A stretch of 64,000 nucleotides of DNA from Kitasatospora sp. MAP5-34 (GTDB lineage Bacteria > Actinomycetota > Actinomycetes > Streptomycetales > Streptomycetaceae): positions 248,001 through 312,000 of the forward strand of contig NZ_JARXZC010000002.1 of assembly GCF_029894335.1 (NCBI RefSeq), given 5' to 3'. Positions 33,088 to 43,430 of the stretch are shown here, piece after piece. The notes beneath the pieces were generated by a model, which worked only from the letters and a program-made list of their open reading frames with translations, was not told the DNA's origin and made no database searches. A program made the position numbers and the translations under genes. Numbering within the stretch: position 1 is the first letter of the stretch; every line of letters begins with the position of its first letter.

Positions 33088-36000
33088 GTGGCCGAAGTGC
33101 CGCCCCGCCACCCACGGAGCACCACCCCCTACCGCAGACCCGGCCGCGCGGCCGGTCTGCTCGCCGCCACTCTGCTCGCGGCCACCCTCGGCTCGGCCCC
33201 CGTCGCGGCCGCCGCCGCTCCGCCGCCCCCGCCCTCGGACGCCGCCCTCGCCGCCTCGGCGGCCCGGCACGACCTCACCCGCGAGCAGTTCTACTTCGTC
33301 CTGCCGGACCGCTTCGCCAACGGCGACCCCGGCAACGACACCGGGGGCATCACCGGTTCGCGGATGGACAACGGCCTGGACCCGACCGACAAGGGCTTCT
33401 ACCACGGCGGTGACCTACAGGGCCTGATCAACAAGCTGGACTACATCCAGGGCCTGGGCACCACCGCCATCTGGCTGGCCCCGATCTTCAAGAACAAGCC
33501 GGTGCAGGGCACCGGAGCCGCCGCCTCGGCCGGCTACCACGGCTACTGGATCACCGACTTCACCCAGGTCGACCCGCACTTCGGCACCAACGCCCAGCTC
33601 AAGGAGCTGATCGCGAAGGCGCACGGCAAGGGCATGAAGGTCTTCTTCGACGTCATCACCAACCACACCGCCGACGTCATCGACTACGCCCAGCAGAGCT
33701 ACGACTACCGCTCGACGGGCGCCTACCCGACGCTCGACACCGACGGGAACCCGGTCGACGAGACCGCCATCGCCGACGCGGGCGGCAAGTGGCCGAAGCT
33801 CACCTCGAACTCCTTCCCGTACACGCCGGTCTTCCGTACTCCGGCCGACGCCACGGTGAAGTCCCCGGCCTGGCTCAACGACACCTCGCTCTACCACAAC
33901 CGGGGGAACTCGACCTTCGCCGGCGAGTCCGCCACCGAGGGTGACTTCGCCGGCCTGGACGACCTGGACACCCAGAACCCGGCGGTGGTCAAGGGCTTCG
34001 AGAAGGTCTACCAGGACTGGGTGGCGCAGACAGGCGTCGACGGCTTCCGGATCGACACCGTCAAGAACGTCGACATGGCCTTCTGGCAGCAGTGGGCGCC
34101 CTCGCTCAAGAAGTTCGCGGCCCAGCACGGCAACAAGAACTTCTTCATGTTCGGCGAGGTCTACTCGGCCGACCCGACCGTCACCGCGCCGTACGTGACA
34201 CAGGGCAAGCTGCAGGCCACCCTGGACTTCCCGTTCCAGCAGGGCGCCCGCAGCTTCGTGTCGCAGAACGGCTCCGCCAAGGCCCTCTCGGCGGTGTACT
34301 CGCAGGACTACCGATACACCAGCGCCGACAGCAACGCGTACGAGCTGCCGACCTTCCTCGGCAACCACGACATGGGCCGGTTCGGCAGCTTCCTGCAGAG
34401 CGACAACCCGGGGGCCGACCAGGCGACGCTGCTGAAGAAGGACCAACTCGGCAACGAGCTGCAGTTCCTGACGCGTGGTCAGCCCGTGGTCTACTACGGC
34501 GACGAGCAGGGCTTCACCGGCGCGGGCGGCGACAAGGACGCCCGGCAGGACATGTTCGCCTCCAGGACGCCCTCGTACAACACCGACAACGTGATCGGCG
34601 GCACCCCGGGCTCCGCCGACCGGTACGGCCAGAGCGGCGCGCTCTACCAGGGCATATCGACGCTGGCGAAGCTGCGGCAGGCCAACCCGGCGCTCGCCGA
34701 CGGCGCGCAGATCGAGCGGTACGCGGCGGACGGGCCGGGTGTGTACGCGTTCTCCCGGATCGACGCCAAGCAGCAGGTCGAGTACCTGGTCGCGGTGAAC
34801 AACTCCACCGACGCGAAGACCGTCGCACTCGACACCTTCTCGGCCGGGATGAGCTTCAACCAGCTGTACCCGCAGGCCGGTTCGGCCGGCGCCAGCGGCG
34901 CGGACAAGAAGCTGACCGTCACCGTGCCGCCGCTCTCCTCGGTGGTGTTCAAGGCGGCCGGCAGGCTCGCGAAGACGGACGCGGCCCCGCAACTCGCCCT
35001 CCAGGCACCGGCGGACGGTGCGACGGGTACGGTCACCATCGGTGCGGACGTGCCGGGCGGCGGCTTCGACCGGGTCTCGTTCGCCGCGCAGATCGGCAAC
35101 GGGCACTGGCAGACGCTGGGGACGGCCGACGAGGGAACGTCCGGCTCTGCCGGCCAAGTCACTTTCAAGGTGACGCAGGACGTGAGCGCCGCAGCGCCCG
35201 GGACGGTGGTCCGCTACAAGGCCGTGGTGCAGGACTCCAGTGGCCGACTGCGGTCCGCCACCGGCTCCTTCACCACCGGCACCCCGGACCCGAAGCCGGT
35301 CCCGACCAGGACCTCGCGCCCGTACGCGGTGGTGCACTACCAGCGCAAGGACGGCAACTACGACGGCTGGAACCTCTACGCCTGGGGTGACCTCGCCGAC
35401 GGCGAGCAGACCAACTGGCCCGCCGGGCACGGGTTCACCGGCCGGGACGCGTACGGGGCGTTCGCCTACGTCAAGTTGAAGGACGGCGCCGCCGACGTCG
35501 GGTTCATCGTGGAGAACAACGGCACCAAGGACGTCGCCACCGACCGGCACATCGACATCGGCAGCACGGGCGAGGTGTGGGTCAAGGAGGGCGATCCCAC
35601 CGTCCACACCACCGATCCCGACCCGGCCGCTCCGGCCCCGGCCGGCACGGCGGTGATCCACTACCACCGCGCGGACGGCAACTACGACGGCTGGGGCCTG
35701 CACGACTGGACGGGCGCCGCGACGCCCACCGACTGGAGCAAGCCGCTGCAGCCCGCCGGCCGGGACGGCTTCGGGGACGTCTTCGAGGTGCCGCTCGCGG
35801 CGGGGGCGACCAGCCTCAGCTACATCCTGCACAACGGCAACGACAAGGACCTGCCGAACGACCAGTCGCTCGACTTCGCGAGCAGCGGCCGGGAGATCTG
35901 GATCATCGGCGGCCAGCAGAGCTACCTCCTCCCCGAACCGTCCGGCAGCTCCTCGCAGCTCGACCTCTCCACCGCCAAGGCGCAGTGGATCGACGCCAGA

Positions 36001-38610
36001 ACGGTGGTCGTCCCCGCCAACTACGGTGCGGGCGACGGCACTCTGGCGGGCGGCACCAGCGCGCAGCTGATCTACGATCCCGCCGGCGGGCTCACGGTCG
36101 ACAAGGGCGCGCTCAGCAAGCCCGGGCACTGGATCCGGCTCAACCCCGGTGCCCTGACCGACGCGCAGAAGGCCAAGTACCCGAACCTCGCGGGCTACCG
36201 GGCCTTCACCGTGGACTCCCGTGACACCGCGCGGATCACCGAGGCACTGCGCAGCGAACCGGTCTTCAGCGAGCACCTGCCGAACGGCGCGGTGCTCGCG
36301 GCGACCGGCGTGCAGCTCCCCGGCGTACTGGACGACCTCTACGCGGCCAAGGCGGCCGGGGCCAAGCTCGGCCCGGTCTACCAGAACCACTGTGTGACCC
36401 TGTCGCTCTGGGCGCCCACGGCCACCGAGGTCTCCGTCCAGCTCTTCGACCAGGCGACCGGCGGCACCCCGAAGACCGTCCCGATGCGGCGCGACGACGC
36501 CAGCGGCGTCTGGTCGCTGACCCGGGATGCCGGGCAACTGAGCGGCAAGTACTACCTGTACCAGGTCAAGGTCTGGGCGCCGAGCGTCCAGCAGCAGGTC
36601 ACCAACCTGGTCACCGACCCGTACTCGGTCGCGCTCTCGCCCGACTCGAAGCGGAGCCTGGTGGCGGACCTCGCGGACCGCTCCACCAAGCCGGGCGGCT
36701 GGGACCAGCAGCAGACCCCGCAGGCGATCCCGGCGGTCAAGCAGCAGATCCAGGAGCTGCACGTCCGGGACTTCTCGGCGGCCGACACCACCGTGCCCGC
36801 CGCCGAACGCGGCACCTACCTGGCCTTCACCGAGTCCAAGTCGGCCGGGATGCAGCACCTGCGGGCGCTGGCCAAGGCCGGCATCACCACCATCCACCTG
36901 CTGCCGACCTTCGACATCGCCTCGATCCCGCCGAGCGCCGACCAGAAGCTGCCCGCCTGCGACCTCGCCTCGCTGCCCCCGGACAGCGACAAGCAGCAGG
37001 AGTGCGTGGCGGCGGTCCAGGCCGACGACGCGTACAACTGGGGCTACGACCCGCTGCACTACAACGTGCCCGAGGGCGCGTACGCCACCGACCCGAACGG
37101 GACGGCACGTACTGTGCAGTTCCGGCAGATGGTGCAGGCCATGCACGAGGCCGGGCTGCGGGTGGTGCTGGACGTGGTCTACAACCACACCGCCGCCGCC
37201 GGGCAGGCCGACCACTCGGTGCTCGACAAGGTCGTCCCCGGCTACTATCAGCGGCTCGCCGACGACGGCAAGGTCACCACGGACAGCTGCTGCGCGGACA
37301 CCGCGCCCGAGCACGCCATGATGAACAAGCTGGTGGTGGACTCCGTCGTCACCTGGGCGCGGCAGTACAAGGTGGACGGCTTCCGCTTCGACCTGATGGG
37401 TATCGACCCCAAGTCGACCATGCTGGACGTCCAGTCGGCGCTGCGAGGGCTGACCAAGGCCAAGGACGGGGTGGACGGGAAGGGCGTCTTCCTCTACGGC
37501 GAGGGCTGGAACTTCGGCGTCGTCGCCAACAACTCCCGCTTCGTGCAGGCCACTCAGCAGAACATGGCGGGCACCGGCATCGCGACCTTCAACGACCGGG
37601 TCCGGGACGCGGCGCGCGGCGGGAACTTCATGCTCTCCTCCGCGCCGCAGCAGGGCTTCGCCTCGGGCCTCTACACCGACCCCAACGGCTCGGCGGCGAA
37701 CGGCACTCCGGACCAGCAGAAGGCCGCGCTGCTGCACCAGATGGACCAGCTGGAGGTCGGCCTGACCGGCAACCTGGCGGGGTACTCGTTCACCGACAGC
37801 TCCGGAAAGGCCGTCACCGGCGCGGGAGTCGACTACAACGGCTCGCCCACCGGCTACGCGGCCAACCCCGGCGAGGCGGTCGAGTACGTCGACGCGCACG
37901 ACAACACCGACCTGTTCGACGCCCTCGCCTACAAGCTGCCGACCGGCACCTCGCCCGCCGACCGGGCCAGGATGCAGGCGCTCGGGCTCTCGCTCACCGC
38001 GCTCGCCCAGGGACCGGGCTTCGCGGTGGCCGGCAGTGACCTGCTGCGCTCCAAGTCGCTGGACGCCAACTCCTTCAACTCCGGCGACTGGTTCAACTCC
38101 ATCCACTGGGACTGCACCCAGGGCACCGGCTGGGGCCACGGCCTGCCGATGGCGGCGGACAACCAGTCGATGTGGGCGGCGGCGAAGCCGCTGCTGGCCG
38201 ACCCGAACCTGGCCATGGGCTGCGCGCAGACCGAGGCCACCACCGCGCAGTACCAGCAGTTCCTGCGGATCAGGCAGTCCTCGCCGCTGTTCGCGCTGAG
38301 CACCGCCGCCCAGGTGCAGCAGCGGCTCTCCTATCCGCTCTCCGGCACGGCGGGGGAGACGCCCGGGGTGATCACGCTGCACCTGGACGGGACGGGCCTG
38401 CCCGGCGCGGAGAAGGGCATCACGGTGGTCTTCAACGCCACCCCGGCCGCCCAGCGCCAGACCGTTCCCGGCCTGGCCGGGACCAGCGAGAGCCTGCACC
38501 CGGTGCAGGCGCAGGGCACTGACCAGGTGGTGAAGCAGTCCGGCTTCGACGCCGCCACCGGGAGTTTCACGGTGCCGGCCCGGACCGTGGCGGTGTTCGT
38601 CCAGAACTGA
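33088..38610 (+). CDS. secreted bifunctional alpha-amylase/pullulanase
   Basis: A 1840 aa secreted enzyme that should cut alpha-1,4 and alpha-1,6 bonds of starch and pullulan. A Sec signal ends near residue 45. The first GH13 amylase domain (~50-560) has GFRIDTVKNVD (nucleophile Asp, ~317), FGEVYS (acid Glu, ~354) and NHDMGRF. Two pullulanase-associated starch-binding CBM41-like modules with DGNYDGW motifs are at ~745 and ~855. A CBM48 region at ~1100 precedes the GH13_14 pullulanase domain with YNWGYDP, VVYNHT, FRFDLMG, GEGWNF and HDNTD (~1315-1605), then a pullulanase C-terminal domain. GTG 33088 has AAAGGGAG; an upstream in-frame start at 33028 lacks one. Confidence 0.92.
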   Translation: MAEVPPRHPRSTTPYRRPGRAAGLLAATLLAATLGSAPVAAAAAPPPPPSDAALAASAARHDLTREQFYFVLPDRFANGDPGNDTGGITGSRMDNGLDPTDKGFYHGGDLQGLINKLDYIQGLGTTAIWLAPIFKNKPVQGTGAAASAGYHGYWITDFTQVDPHFGTNAQLKELIAKAHGKGMKVFFDVITNHTADVIDYAQQSYDYRSTGAYPTLDTDGNPVDETAIADAGGKWPKLTSNSFPYTPVFRTPADATVKSPAWLNDTSLYHNRGNSTFAGESATEGDFAGLDDLDTQNPAVVKGFEKVYQDWVAQTGVDGFRIDTVKNVDMAFWQQWAPSLKKFAAQHGNKNFFMFGEVYSADPTVTAPYVTQGKLQATLDFPFQQGARSFVSQNGSAKALSAVYSQDYRYTSADSNAYELPTFLGNHDMGRFGSFLQSDNPGADQATLLKKDQLGNELQFLTRGQPVVYYGDEQGFTGAGGDKDARQDMFASRTPSYNTDNVIGGTPGSADRYGQSGALYQGISTLAKLRQANPALADGAQIERYAADGPGVYAFSRIDAKQQVEYLVAVNNSTDAKTVALDTFSAGMSFNQLYPQAGSAGASGADKKLTVTVPPLSSVVFKAAGRLAKTDAAPQLALQAPADGATGTVTIGADVPGGGFDRVSFAAQIGNGHWQTLGTADEGTSGSAGQVTFKVTQDVSAAAPGTVVRYKAVVQDSSGRLRSATGSFTTGTPDPKPVPTRTSRPYAVVHYQRKDGNYDGWNLYAWGDLADGEQTNWPAGHGFTGRDAYGAFAYVKLKDGAADVGFIVENNGTKDVATDRHIDIGSTGEVWVKEGDPTVHTTDPDPAAPAPAGTAVIHYHRADGNYDGWGLHDWTGAATPTDWSKPLQPAGRDGFGDVFEVPLAAGATSLSYILHNGNDKDLPNDQSLDFASSGREIWIIGGQQSYLLPEPSGSSSQLDLSTAKAQWIDARTVVVPANYGAGDGTLAGGTSAQLIYDPAGGLTVDKGALSKPGHWIRLNPGALTDAQKAKYPNLAGYRAFTVDSRDTARITEALRSEPVFSEHLPNGAVLAATGVQLPGVLDDLYAAKAAGAKLGPVYQNHCVTLSLWAPTATEVSVQLFDQATGGTPKTVPMRRDDASGVWSLTRDAGQLSGKYYLYQVKVWAPSVQQQVTNLVTDPYSVALSPDSKRSLVADLADRSTKPGGWDQQQTPQAIPAVKQQIQELHVRDFSAADTTVPAAERGTYLAFTESKSAGMQHLRALAKAGITTIHLLPTFDIASIPPSADQKLPACDLASLPPDSDKQQECVAAVQADDAYNWGYDPLHYNVPEGAYATDPNGTARTVQFRQMVQAMHEAGLRVVLDVVYNHTAAAGQADHSVLDKVVPGYYQRLADDGKVTTDSCCADTAPEHAMMNKLVVDSVVTWARQYKVDGFRFDLMGIDPKSTMLDVQSALRGLTKAKDGVDGKGVFLYGEGWNFGVVANNSRFVQATQQNMAGTGIATFNDRVRDAARGGNFMLSSAPQQGFASGLYTDPNGSAANGTPDQQKAALLHQMDQLEVGLTGNLAGYSFTDSSGKAVTGAGVDYNGSPTGYAANPGEAVEYVDAHDNTDLFDALAYKLPTGTSPADRARMQALGLSLTALAQGPGFAVAGSDLLRSKSLDANSFNSGDWFNSIHWDCTQGTGWGHGLPMAADNQSMWAAAKPLLADPNLAMGCAQTEATTAQYQQFLRIRQSSPLFALSTAAQVQQRLSYPLSGTAGETPGVITLHLDGTGLPGAEKGITVVFNATPAAQRQTVPGLAGTSESLHPVQAQGTDQVVKQSGFDAATGSFTVPARTVAVFVQN

Positions 38611-38747
38611 CGTAACCGTCGCACCTTCTGCGCGAACGCAGGGGCTCCGCCTTCGGGTGGGGCCCCTGTTGTCGACATCGAAATGTTGCATCCGGCAGCC
38701 TTGACGTGATCTTCACGCGCCCATAAATTCAGCGCACTGAAAGTTTC

Positions 38748-38775
38748 CTGCAAGTTTCAGTCTTCTTGCAGCAAG
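38748..38775 (+). promoter_or_regulatory. MalR-like CTGCAAG/CTTGCAG repeats upstream of alpha-amylase
   Basis: CTGCAAG (38748-38754) and CTTGCAG (38765-38771, extended to CTTGCAGCAAG) lie ~95 bp upstream of the amylase start, with AAGTTTC direct repeats at 38741 and 38752. Same element as upstream of the pullulanase gene, so both genes are likely co-regulated by a MalR-type repressor. Confidence 0.6.
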
Positions 38776-38866
38776 CTACTCAGGTGTAACGCCGTCATTT
38801 CTGACCGCCCGTGCCCCCACGTTCACGGGCGTACCAGGCTGCCACCCCAGCCCCCCTGGAGACAAT

Positions 38867-40603
38867 GTGGTCACCACCTCCCCCACCCGTCGGCGTGCCC
38901 GCACGCTGGGCGCGCTGAGCGCCTCCGCCGCTCTGGTGCTCTCGATAGGCACCGGCCTCACGCTCGCCCCCACCGTCGCCCATGCCACCCCGCCGGGTAC
39001 CAAGGACGTCACCGCCACCCTGTTCGAGTGGAAGTTCGACTCCGTCGCCAAGGCCTGCACCGACACGCTGGGCCCGAAGGGCTACGGCTACGTCGAGGTC
39101 TCCCCGGCCGAGGAGCACATCCAGGGCCCGCAGTGGTGGACCTCCTACCAGCCCGTCAGCTACCAGATCGCCGGGCGGCTCGGCGACCGCACCTCGTTCC
39201 AGAACATGGTGAACACCTGCCACGCGGCGGGCGTCAAGGTCATCGCCGATGCGGTGATCAACCACATGACGGCCGGCTCGGGCACCGGCACCGGCGGGAC
39301 CAACTACACCAAGTACAACTACCCCGGCACCTACCAGGACCAGGACTTCCACTCCTGCCGCCAGCCGATCACCAACTACGACGACCGCACCAACGTGCAG
39401 GACTGCGAGCTGGTCAACCTCGCCGACCTGGACACCGGCAGCGCGTACGTCCAGCAGACCATCGCCAACTATCTGAGCGACCTGCTCTCGCTCGGCGTGG
39501 ACGGCTTCCGGATCGACGCGGCCAAGCACATCGCCGCCACCGAACTCGCCGCCATCAAGGCGAAGATGAGCAACCCCAACGCCTTCTGGGTGCAGGAGGT
39601 CATCTACGGCGCGGGCGAGCCGATCCAGCCCTCCGAGTACACCGGCAACGGTGACGTGGACGAGTTCCGCTCCGGCACCTGGCTGAAGAGCGCCTTCGAC
39701 GGCGGGCAGATCGCCGGCCTGTCCAACTGGGGCTCGGGCCTGCTGCCGAGCAGCCAGGCCCGCACCTTCGTCGACAACTGGGACACCGAGCGCAACGGCT
39801 CGACCCTGAACTACAAGTACGGCAACACGTACACCCTCGCCAACGTCTTCATGCTGGCCTTCCCGTACGGCTCGCCCAACGTCTACTCCGGCTACGCCTT
39901 CTCGAACAACGACGACGGCCCGCCGAACGGCGGTACGGTCAACGCCTGTTACAGCGACGGGTGGAACTGCACCCACGCCTGGCAGCCCGTCGCCAACATG
40001 GTCGGCTTCCGCAACGCGGTCTCCGGCACGGGCGTGACCAACTGGTGGTCCGACGGCGGCAACGCGATCGGGTTCGGCCGGGGCAGCAAGGGCTACGTGG
40101 CCATCAACCACGAGAGCTACCCGATCACCCAGACCTTCCAGACCTCGCTGCCGGCCGGTACCTACTGCGACGTCGAGCACGGTGACCCCGTCAACGGCGG
40201 CTGCACCGGCACCAGCTACACCGTCGGCTCGGACGGCACGTTCACCGCGACGGTCGGCGCCGGCGACTCCGTCGCCCTGTACGTCGGCGCCCCCGGTTCG
40301 CCGTCCGCCACCGCCGGCGCGGCGTTCGGCGTCAACGCCACCACGGTGACCGGCCAGAACATCTACGTGGCCGGCGACAACGCCGCCCTCGGCGGCTGGG
40401 ACACCAGCAAGGCCCTGCTGCTCTCCTCGGCGAGCTACCCGGTCTGGAAGCTGAACGTGACGATGCCTGCGGGCACCGCCTTCCAGTACAAGTACATCCG
40501 CAAGGCGGCCGACGGCTCGGTCACCTGGGAGTCTGGCGCGAACCGGACTGCCACCGTCCCGGCGAGCGGCCTGATCACGCTGAACGACACCTGGCGCAAC
40601 TGA
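38867..40603 (+). CDS. secreted alpha-amylase with CBM20
   Basis: A 578 aa secreted GH13 (actinobacterial, animal-type) alpha-amylase. The signal peptide runs to about VAHA (residue ~40). Catalytic elements are [22 protein letters not shown] (nucleophile Asp), the acid Glu in WVQEVIYG, and FSNNDDGP where many relatives have a His-Asp pair (degenerate HD motif). The C-terminal ~100 residues form a CBM20 starch-binding domain ([17 protein letters not shown], then FQYKYIRK). GTG 38867 has GGAG upstream. It follows the pullulanase gene but has its own promoter region with MalR-like repeats. Confidence 0.93.
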   Translation: MVTTSPTRRRARTLGALSASAALVLSIGTGLTLAPTVAHATPPGTKDVTATLFEWKFDSVAKACTDTLGPKGYGYVEVSPAEEHIQGPQWWTSYQPVSYQIAGRLGDRTSFQNMVNTCHAAGVKVIADAVINHMTAGSGTGTGGTNYTKYNYPGTYQDQDFHSCRQPITNYDDRTNVQDCELVNLADLDTGSAYVQQTIANYLSDLLSLGVDGFRIDAAKHIAATELAAIKAKMSNPNAFWVQEVIYGAGEPIQPSEYTGNGDVDEFRSGTWLKSAFDGGQIAGLSNWGSGLLPSSQARTFVDNWDTERNGSTLNYKYGNTYTLANVFMLAFPYGSPNVYSGYAFSNNDDGPPNGGTVNACYSDGWNCTHAWQPVANMVGFRNAVSGTGVTNWWSDGGNAIGFGRGSKGYVAINHESYPITQTFQTSLPAGTYCDVEHGDPVNGGCTGTSYTVGSDGTFTATVGAGDSVALYVGAPGSPSATAGAAFGVNATTVTGQNIYVAGDNAALGGWDTSKALLLSSASYPVWKLNVTMPAGTAFQYKYIRKAADGSVTWESGANRTATVPASGLITLNDTWRN

Positions 40604-40625
40604 CGCTGTTGCTCAGCCACAACAA

Positions 40626-40700
40626 GGGGCGCGAGGAACTGCGCGAATCCGGAAGGCCACAGCCCGCACCCTTCCGCATCGCGCAGTCTCCCCGCGCCCC
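40626..40700. terminator. alpha-amylase terminator, dispersed hairpin family
   Basis: An imperfect long inverted repeat (GGGGCGCGAGGAACTGCGCGA against TCGCGCAGT...CCCCGCGCCCC) lies between the convergent amylase and SDR genes. It is the third copy of the hairpin family also seen at 90-140, 31652-31729 and 55539-55643. Confidence 0.8.
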
Positions 40701-40724
40701 CTGCTGTGCTCCAGGCCGACGGCC

Positions 40725-41468
40725 CTACCCGCGCCCGATGTACGGCATCGTGGTCGCCAGCACGGTCGCGAACTGGATGTTGGCCTCCAGCGGCAGCTCG
40801 GCCATGTGCCGCACGGTGCGCGCGACGTCGGCCACGTCCATGGTCGGCTCGGCGGCGATCCGGCCGTCGGCCTGCCGGACGCCGACGCTCATCGCGGCCG
40901 TCATGTCGGTCGCCGCGTTGCCGATGTCGATCTGGCCGCAGGCGATCCGGTACGGGCGGCCGTCGAGCGACAGCGACTTGGTGAGCCCGGTGACGGCGTG
41001 CTTGGTCGCGGTGTACGCGATGCTGTTCGGGCGCGGCGCGTGGGCCGAGATCGAGCCGTTGTTGATGATCCGTCCGCCCTGCGGGTGCTGGGTCTTCATC
41101 AGGCGGAAGGCGGCCTGCGCACAGAGGAAGGTGCCCGTCAGGTTGAGGTCCACCACCGCTCGCCAGTCCGCGTACGACAGCTCCTCGACCGGGACCGGGG
41201 CGCCGAACGTCCCCGCGTTGTTGAACAGCAGGTCGAGCCGGCCGAAGCGCTCCGCCGTCTCGTCGAAGAGCGCGTCCACGGCGGCCGGGTCGGTGACGTC
41301 GGTCGGCACCACGGCGGCGGCCCGCCCCGAGAGTGCGGCGGTCTCCCGCAGCGGTTCGGCCCGGCGCCCGGCCAGCACGACGTGCCAGCCGGCTGGCGCC
41401 AGCTCCAGCGCCACGGCGCGCCCGACGCCCGTACCCGCTCCGGTGACTACGGCGACCTGGTCCGGCAT
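40725..41468 (-). CDS. short-chain dehydrogenase/reductase
   Basis: A 247 aa classical SDR: cofactor motif TGAGTGVG, structural FNNAG, catalytic Ser in [10 protein letters not shown], and YTATK. GAGGAG six nt before ATG 41468 sets the start; upstream ATGs at 41495 and 41552 are less well placed. Substrate unknown. Transcribed alone leftwards. Confidence 0.9.
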   Translation of the reverse strand: MPDQVAVVTGAGTGVGRAVALELAPAGWHVVLAGRRAEPLRETAALSGRAAAVVPTDVTDPAAVDALFDETAERFGRLDLLFNNAGTFGAPVPVEELSYADWRAVVDLNLTGTFLCAQAAFRLMKTQHPQGGRIINNGSISAHAPRPNSIAYTATKHAVTGLTKSLSLDGRPYRIACGQIDIGNAATDMTAAMSVGVRQADGRIAAEPTMDVADVARTVRHMAELPLEANIQFATVLATTMPYIGRG

Positions 41469-42072
41469 GGCGCGCTCCTCGGGTTCCTCAGGCATGACGA
41501 CGCCCTCATGATCGCTCAAGGGCCCTCGCCGGGGCACTGTAAGAGCGTCCAACGATCGATCGGGAACGAGAGCTCCAGCTGGTGGGACACCCGGACCGGC
41601 CCGCCCGGTGGTGTGAGTCTGGTCACGCTCGCGCCCGGCGGACGATCGGCGGGTGCGGCATCGGGGACGGCCGGTCAGGTGTCCGGTTCGGTAGCAGGCT
41701 GGGCGTTTTCGGTGCGCAGGACGTGATCATGGACGCCCAGGCGGTGACTCGCCCACCTGGACCCGACCTTCGGCGGGGGTGAACCCCCGCTGATCGGCGG
41801 GGATACGGAGGTTTGCGCGGTTGACGGCAACCGGTGGGGGGCCGAGGCACGTCATAGGATTCATGAACGGCGCGCAGTTCCGCAGGGAGCGGGCGCGCCG
41901 TCACCGGGGTCGGCAGACCGGACGTTCGCGGCAGTCAGGTGTCAGCGGCGGTCAGGAGTCCGCGTCGGCCAGAACCCCGCGAGCCCCACCCGCGAAACCC
42001 CACAATGCGCCCCACTCGGGGCCACCGCCCGGATCGGTCGACCGGGCGTGAGATCGGTCGGAGAGACTCACC
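41469..42072. other. 604 bp intergenic region
   Basis: No credible gene: the short frames here lack ribosome sites and family resemblance. It holds a perfect hairpin GCGGGGGT-GA-ACCCCCGC at 41773-41790 and otherwise only the divergent promoters of the SDR and lipoprotein genes, which I could not define. Confidence 0.5.
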
Positions 42073-43101
42073 GTGCAGCCGCTGTCGCAGCCCACCCGTA
42101 CTCGCGCAGTCCTCGTCGCAGCCATCACGCTCGCCCTCGCCGGGGCCCTGGCTGCCTGCGGCAGCAGCGGCGGTGGCACCGCACCCGCCGTCGACGGGAA
42201 GGCGGCCGCAGACGTCAACTCCGCCGTCTCCCCGCAGACCAGCATCCCGCCGAAGCCGTCCAAGGTCCTGATGCCGACCGGCCCGGCCACCAAGTTCGAC
42301 AAGTCCCACGACACCTCCGCCGGGCCGATCCTGGTGACCACCCTGACGGGCCCGAAGTCCGGCGTCTCCGGCAAGGTCTGGGTCTGGCTGCCGCCGCAGT
42401 ACAACGACCCGAAGTTCGCCAACTACGGCTTCCCCGTCCTCACCCTCTACGCGGGCGGCCAGAGCAACGGCTACAACACCTGGACGGACAACCAGCTGCC
42501 GATCCAGGTGGAGGATGCGCAGCTGTCCCAGCAGGGCAAGGCGCACCCGTTCATCATGATCATGCCGGTGCAGAACCTGACGAGCGATGAGAACCGGGCC
42601 TTCGACTGCAGCGACATCCCGGGCCAGCCGAAGATGGGCACCTGGATGTCCCAGGACATCCCGGACTTCATCCACGCCAACTTCCGCACCCTGAAGGGCC
42701 GCGACAGCTGGGGCCTGATGGGCGCCTCCACCGGCGCGTTCTGCAGCGCCAAACTGGCGATGCAGCACCCCGACATCTACAAGGCCGCGGTGCCGATCGA
42801 CGGCTACTGGAATCCGGACTCCCTGCTCTGGAAGGGCCACGAGGCCGAGCGCATCGCCAACAGCCCCGACAACCTGATCGCCACCAGCAAGGCCGACGTC
42901 CGGATGTACGCCACCGCCGCAGGCGGGACCCCGTACGAGACCAACCTGGTGAAGAAGTGGGTCGCCAAGGCCGTCGCCCCGACCACCGTCGAGTACTACG
43001 AGCAGCCGGGCGGCAAGCACCTCACCTCGGACTTCAAGAAGATGATCCCCAACTGCCTCGAGTGGCTCACCAAGAACCTGACCGGCCCCGAGAGCGACTG
43101 A
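42073..43101 (+). CDS. lipoprotein esterase, alpha/beta hydrolase (esterase D/mycolyltransferase-like)
   Basis: A 342 aa protein with a lipoprotein signal: hydrophobic TRAVLVAAITLALAGALAAC with lipobox LAAC, so Cys29 is probably lipidated and the enzyme is anchored outside. The alpha/beta hydrolase domain of the PF00756 type has strands VWVWLPPQY, FPVLTLYAGG and FIMIMPVQN and the nucleophile elbow GASTG; a C-terminal GGKHLTSDF supplies the likely His. Related proteins are acyl-ester hydrolases or acyltransferases. GTG 42073 is preceded by GGAGAG. Substrate unknown. Confidence 0.87.
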   Translation: MQPLSQPTRTRAVLVAAITLALAGALAACGSSGGGTAPAVDGKAAADVNSAVSPQTSIPPKPSKVLMPTGPATKFDKSHDTSAGPILVTTLTGPKSGVSGKVWVWLPPQYNDPKFANYGFPVLTLYAGGQSNGYNTWTDNQLPIQVEDAQLSQQGKAHPFIMIMPVQNLTSDENRAFDCSDIPGQPKMGTWMSQDIPDFIHANFRTLKGRDSWGLMGASTGAFCSAKLAMQHPDIYKAAVPIDGYWNPDSLLWKGHEAERIANSPDNLIATSKADVRMYATAAGGTPYETNLVKKWVAKAVAPTTVEYYEQPGGKHLTSDFKKMIPNCLEWLTKNLTGPESD

Positions 43102-43151
43102 CCCGGAGACCGACTCAGAGACCGACCGACCCGGCTGAAACGTTGCGCCCA

Positions 43152-43185
43152 GGCGGCCGTAGGACCTTCCGGTCCTACGGCCGCC
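43152..43185 (+). terminator. esterase gene terminator
   Basis: GGCGGCCGTAGGACC (43152-43166) and GGTCCTACGGCCGCC (43171-43185) form a perfect 15 bp stem with loop TTCC, 50 bp past the esterase stop. Confidence 0.9.
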
Positions 43186-43430
43186 GCGCTTTCGGGGCTG
43201 CCGGGACCGGCACGGCGGCGGTCTCTGTCATACCGGCAGGCTAGAACTGAGCTCTGACAGCAAGAGTCCGCCGAACGGCTCAGGAGAAGCCCGGCAGGGC
43301 TCTGACCTGCGCGTCAATCGGACATTGATTCGACTCTGATGAGCTGTCACCACCCTGGAGATCCGAGTCGGGGTGCTGCGGTCGCAGTGTCCGAACCGGC
43401 CCAGTCTCAGCCAGTCATGAAGAGAGTGCG
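43186..43430. other. upstream region of hemerythrin-like gene
   Basis: Non-coding; lower GC between 43225 and 43345 suggests the promoter of the hemerythrin-like gene, but no clear -35/-10 pair is seen. AGAGAG precedes ATG 43431. Confidence 0.4.

Noticed and set aside
33415..38691. 1758-codon open frame antisense to the amylase-pullulanase gene
   Set aside because: Composition is Val/Gly/Arg-rich with no motif. It is the antisense shadow of a gene with two intact GH13 domains.
41582..42051. Small frames in the gap upstream of the lipoprotein esterase
   Set aside because: Arg/Pro/Gly-rich translations, no ribosome sites, and mutually overlapping frames, all typical of non-coding GC-rich DNA.
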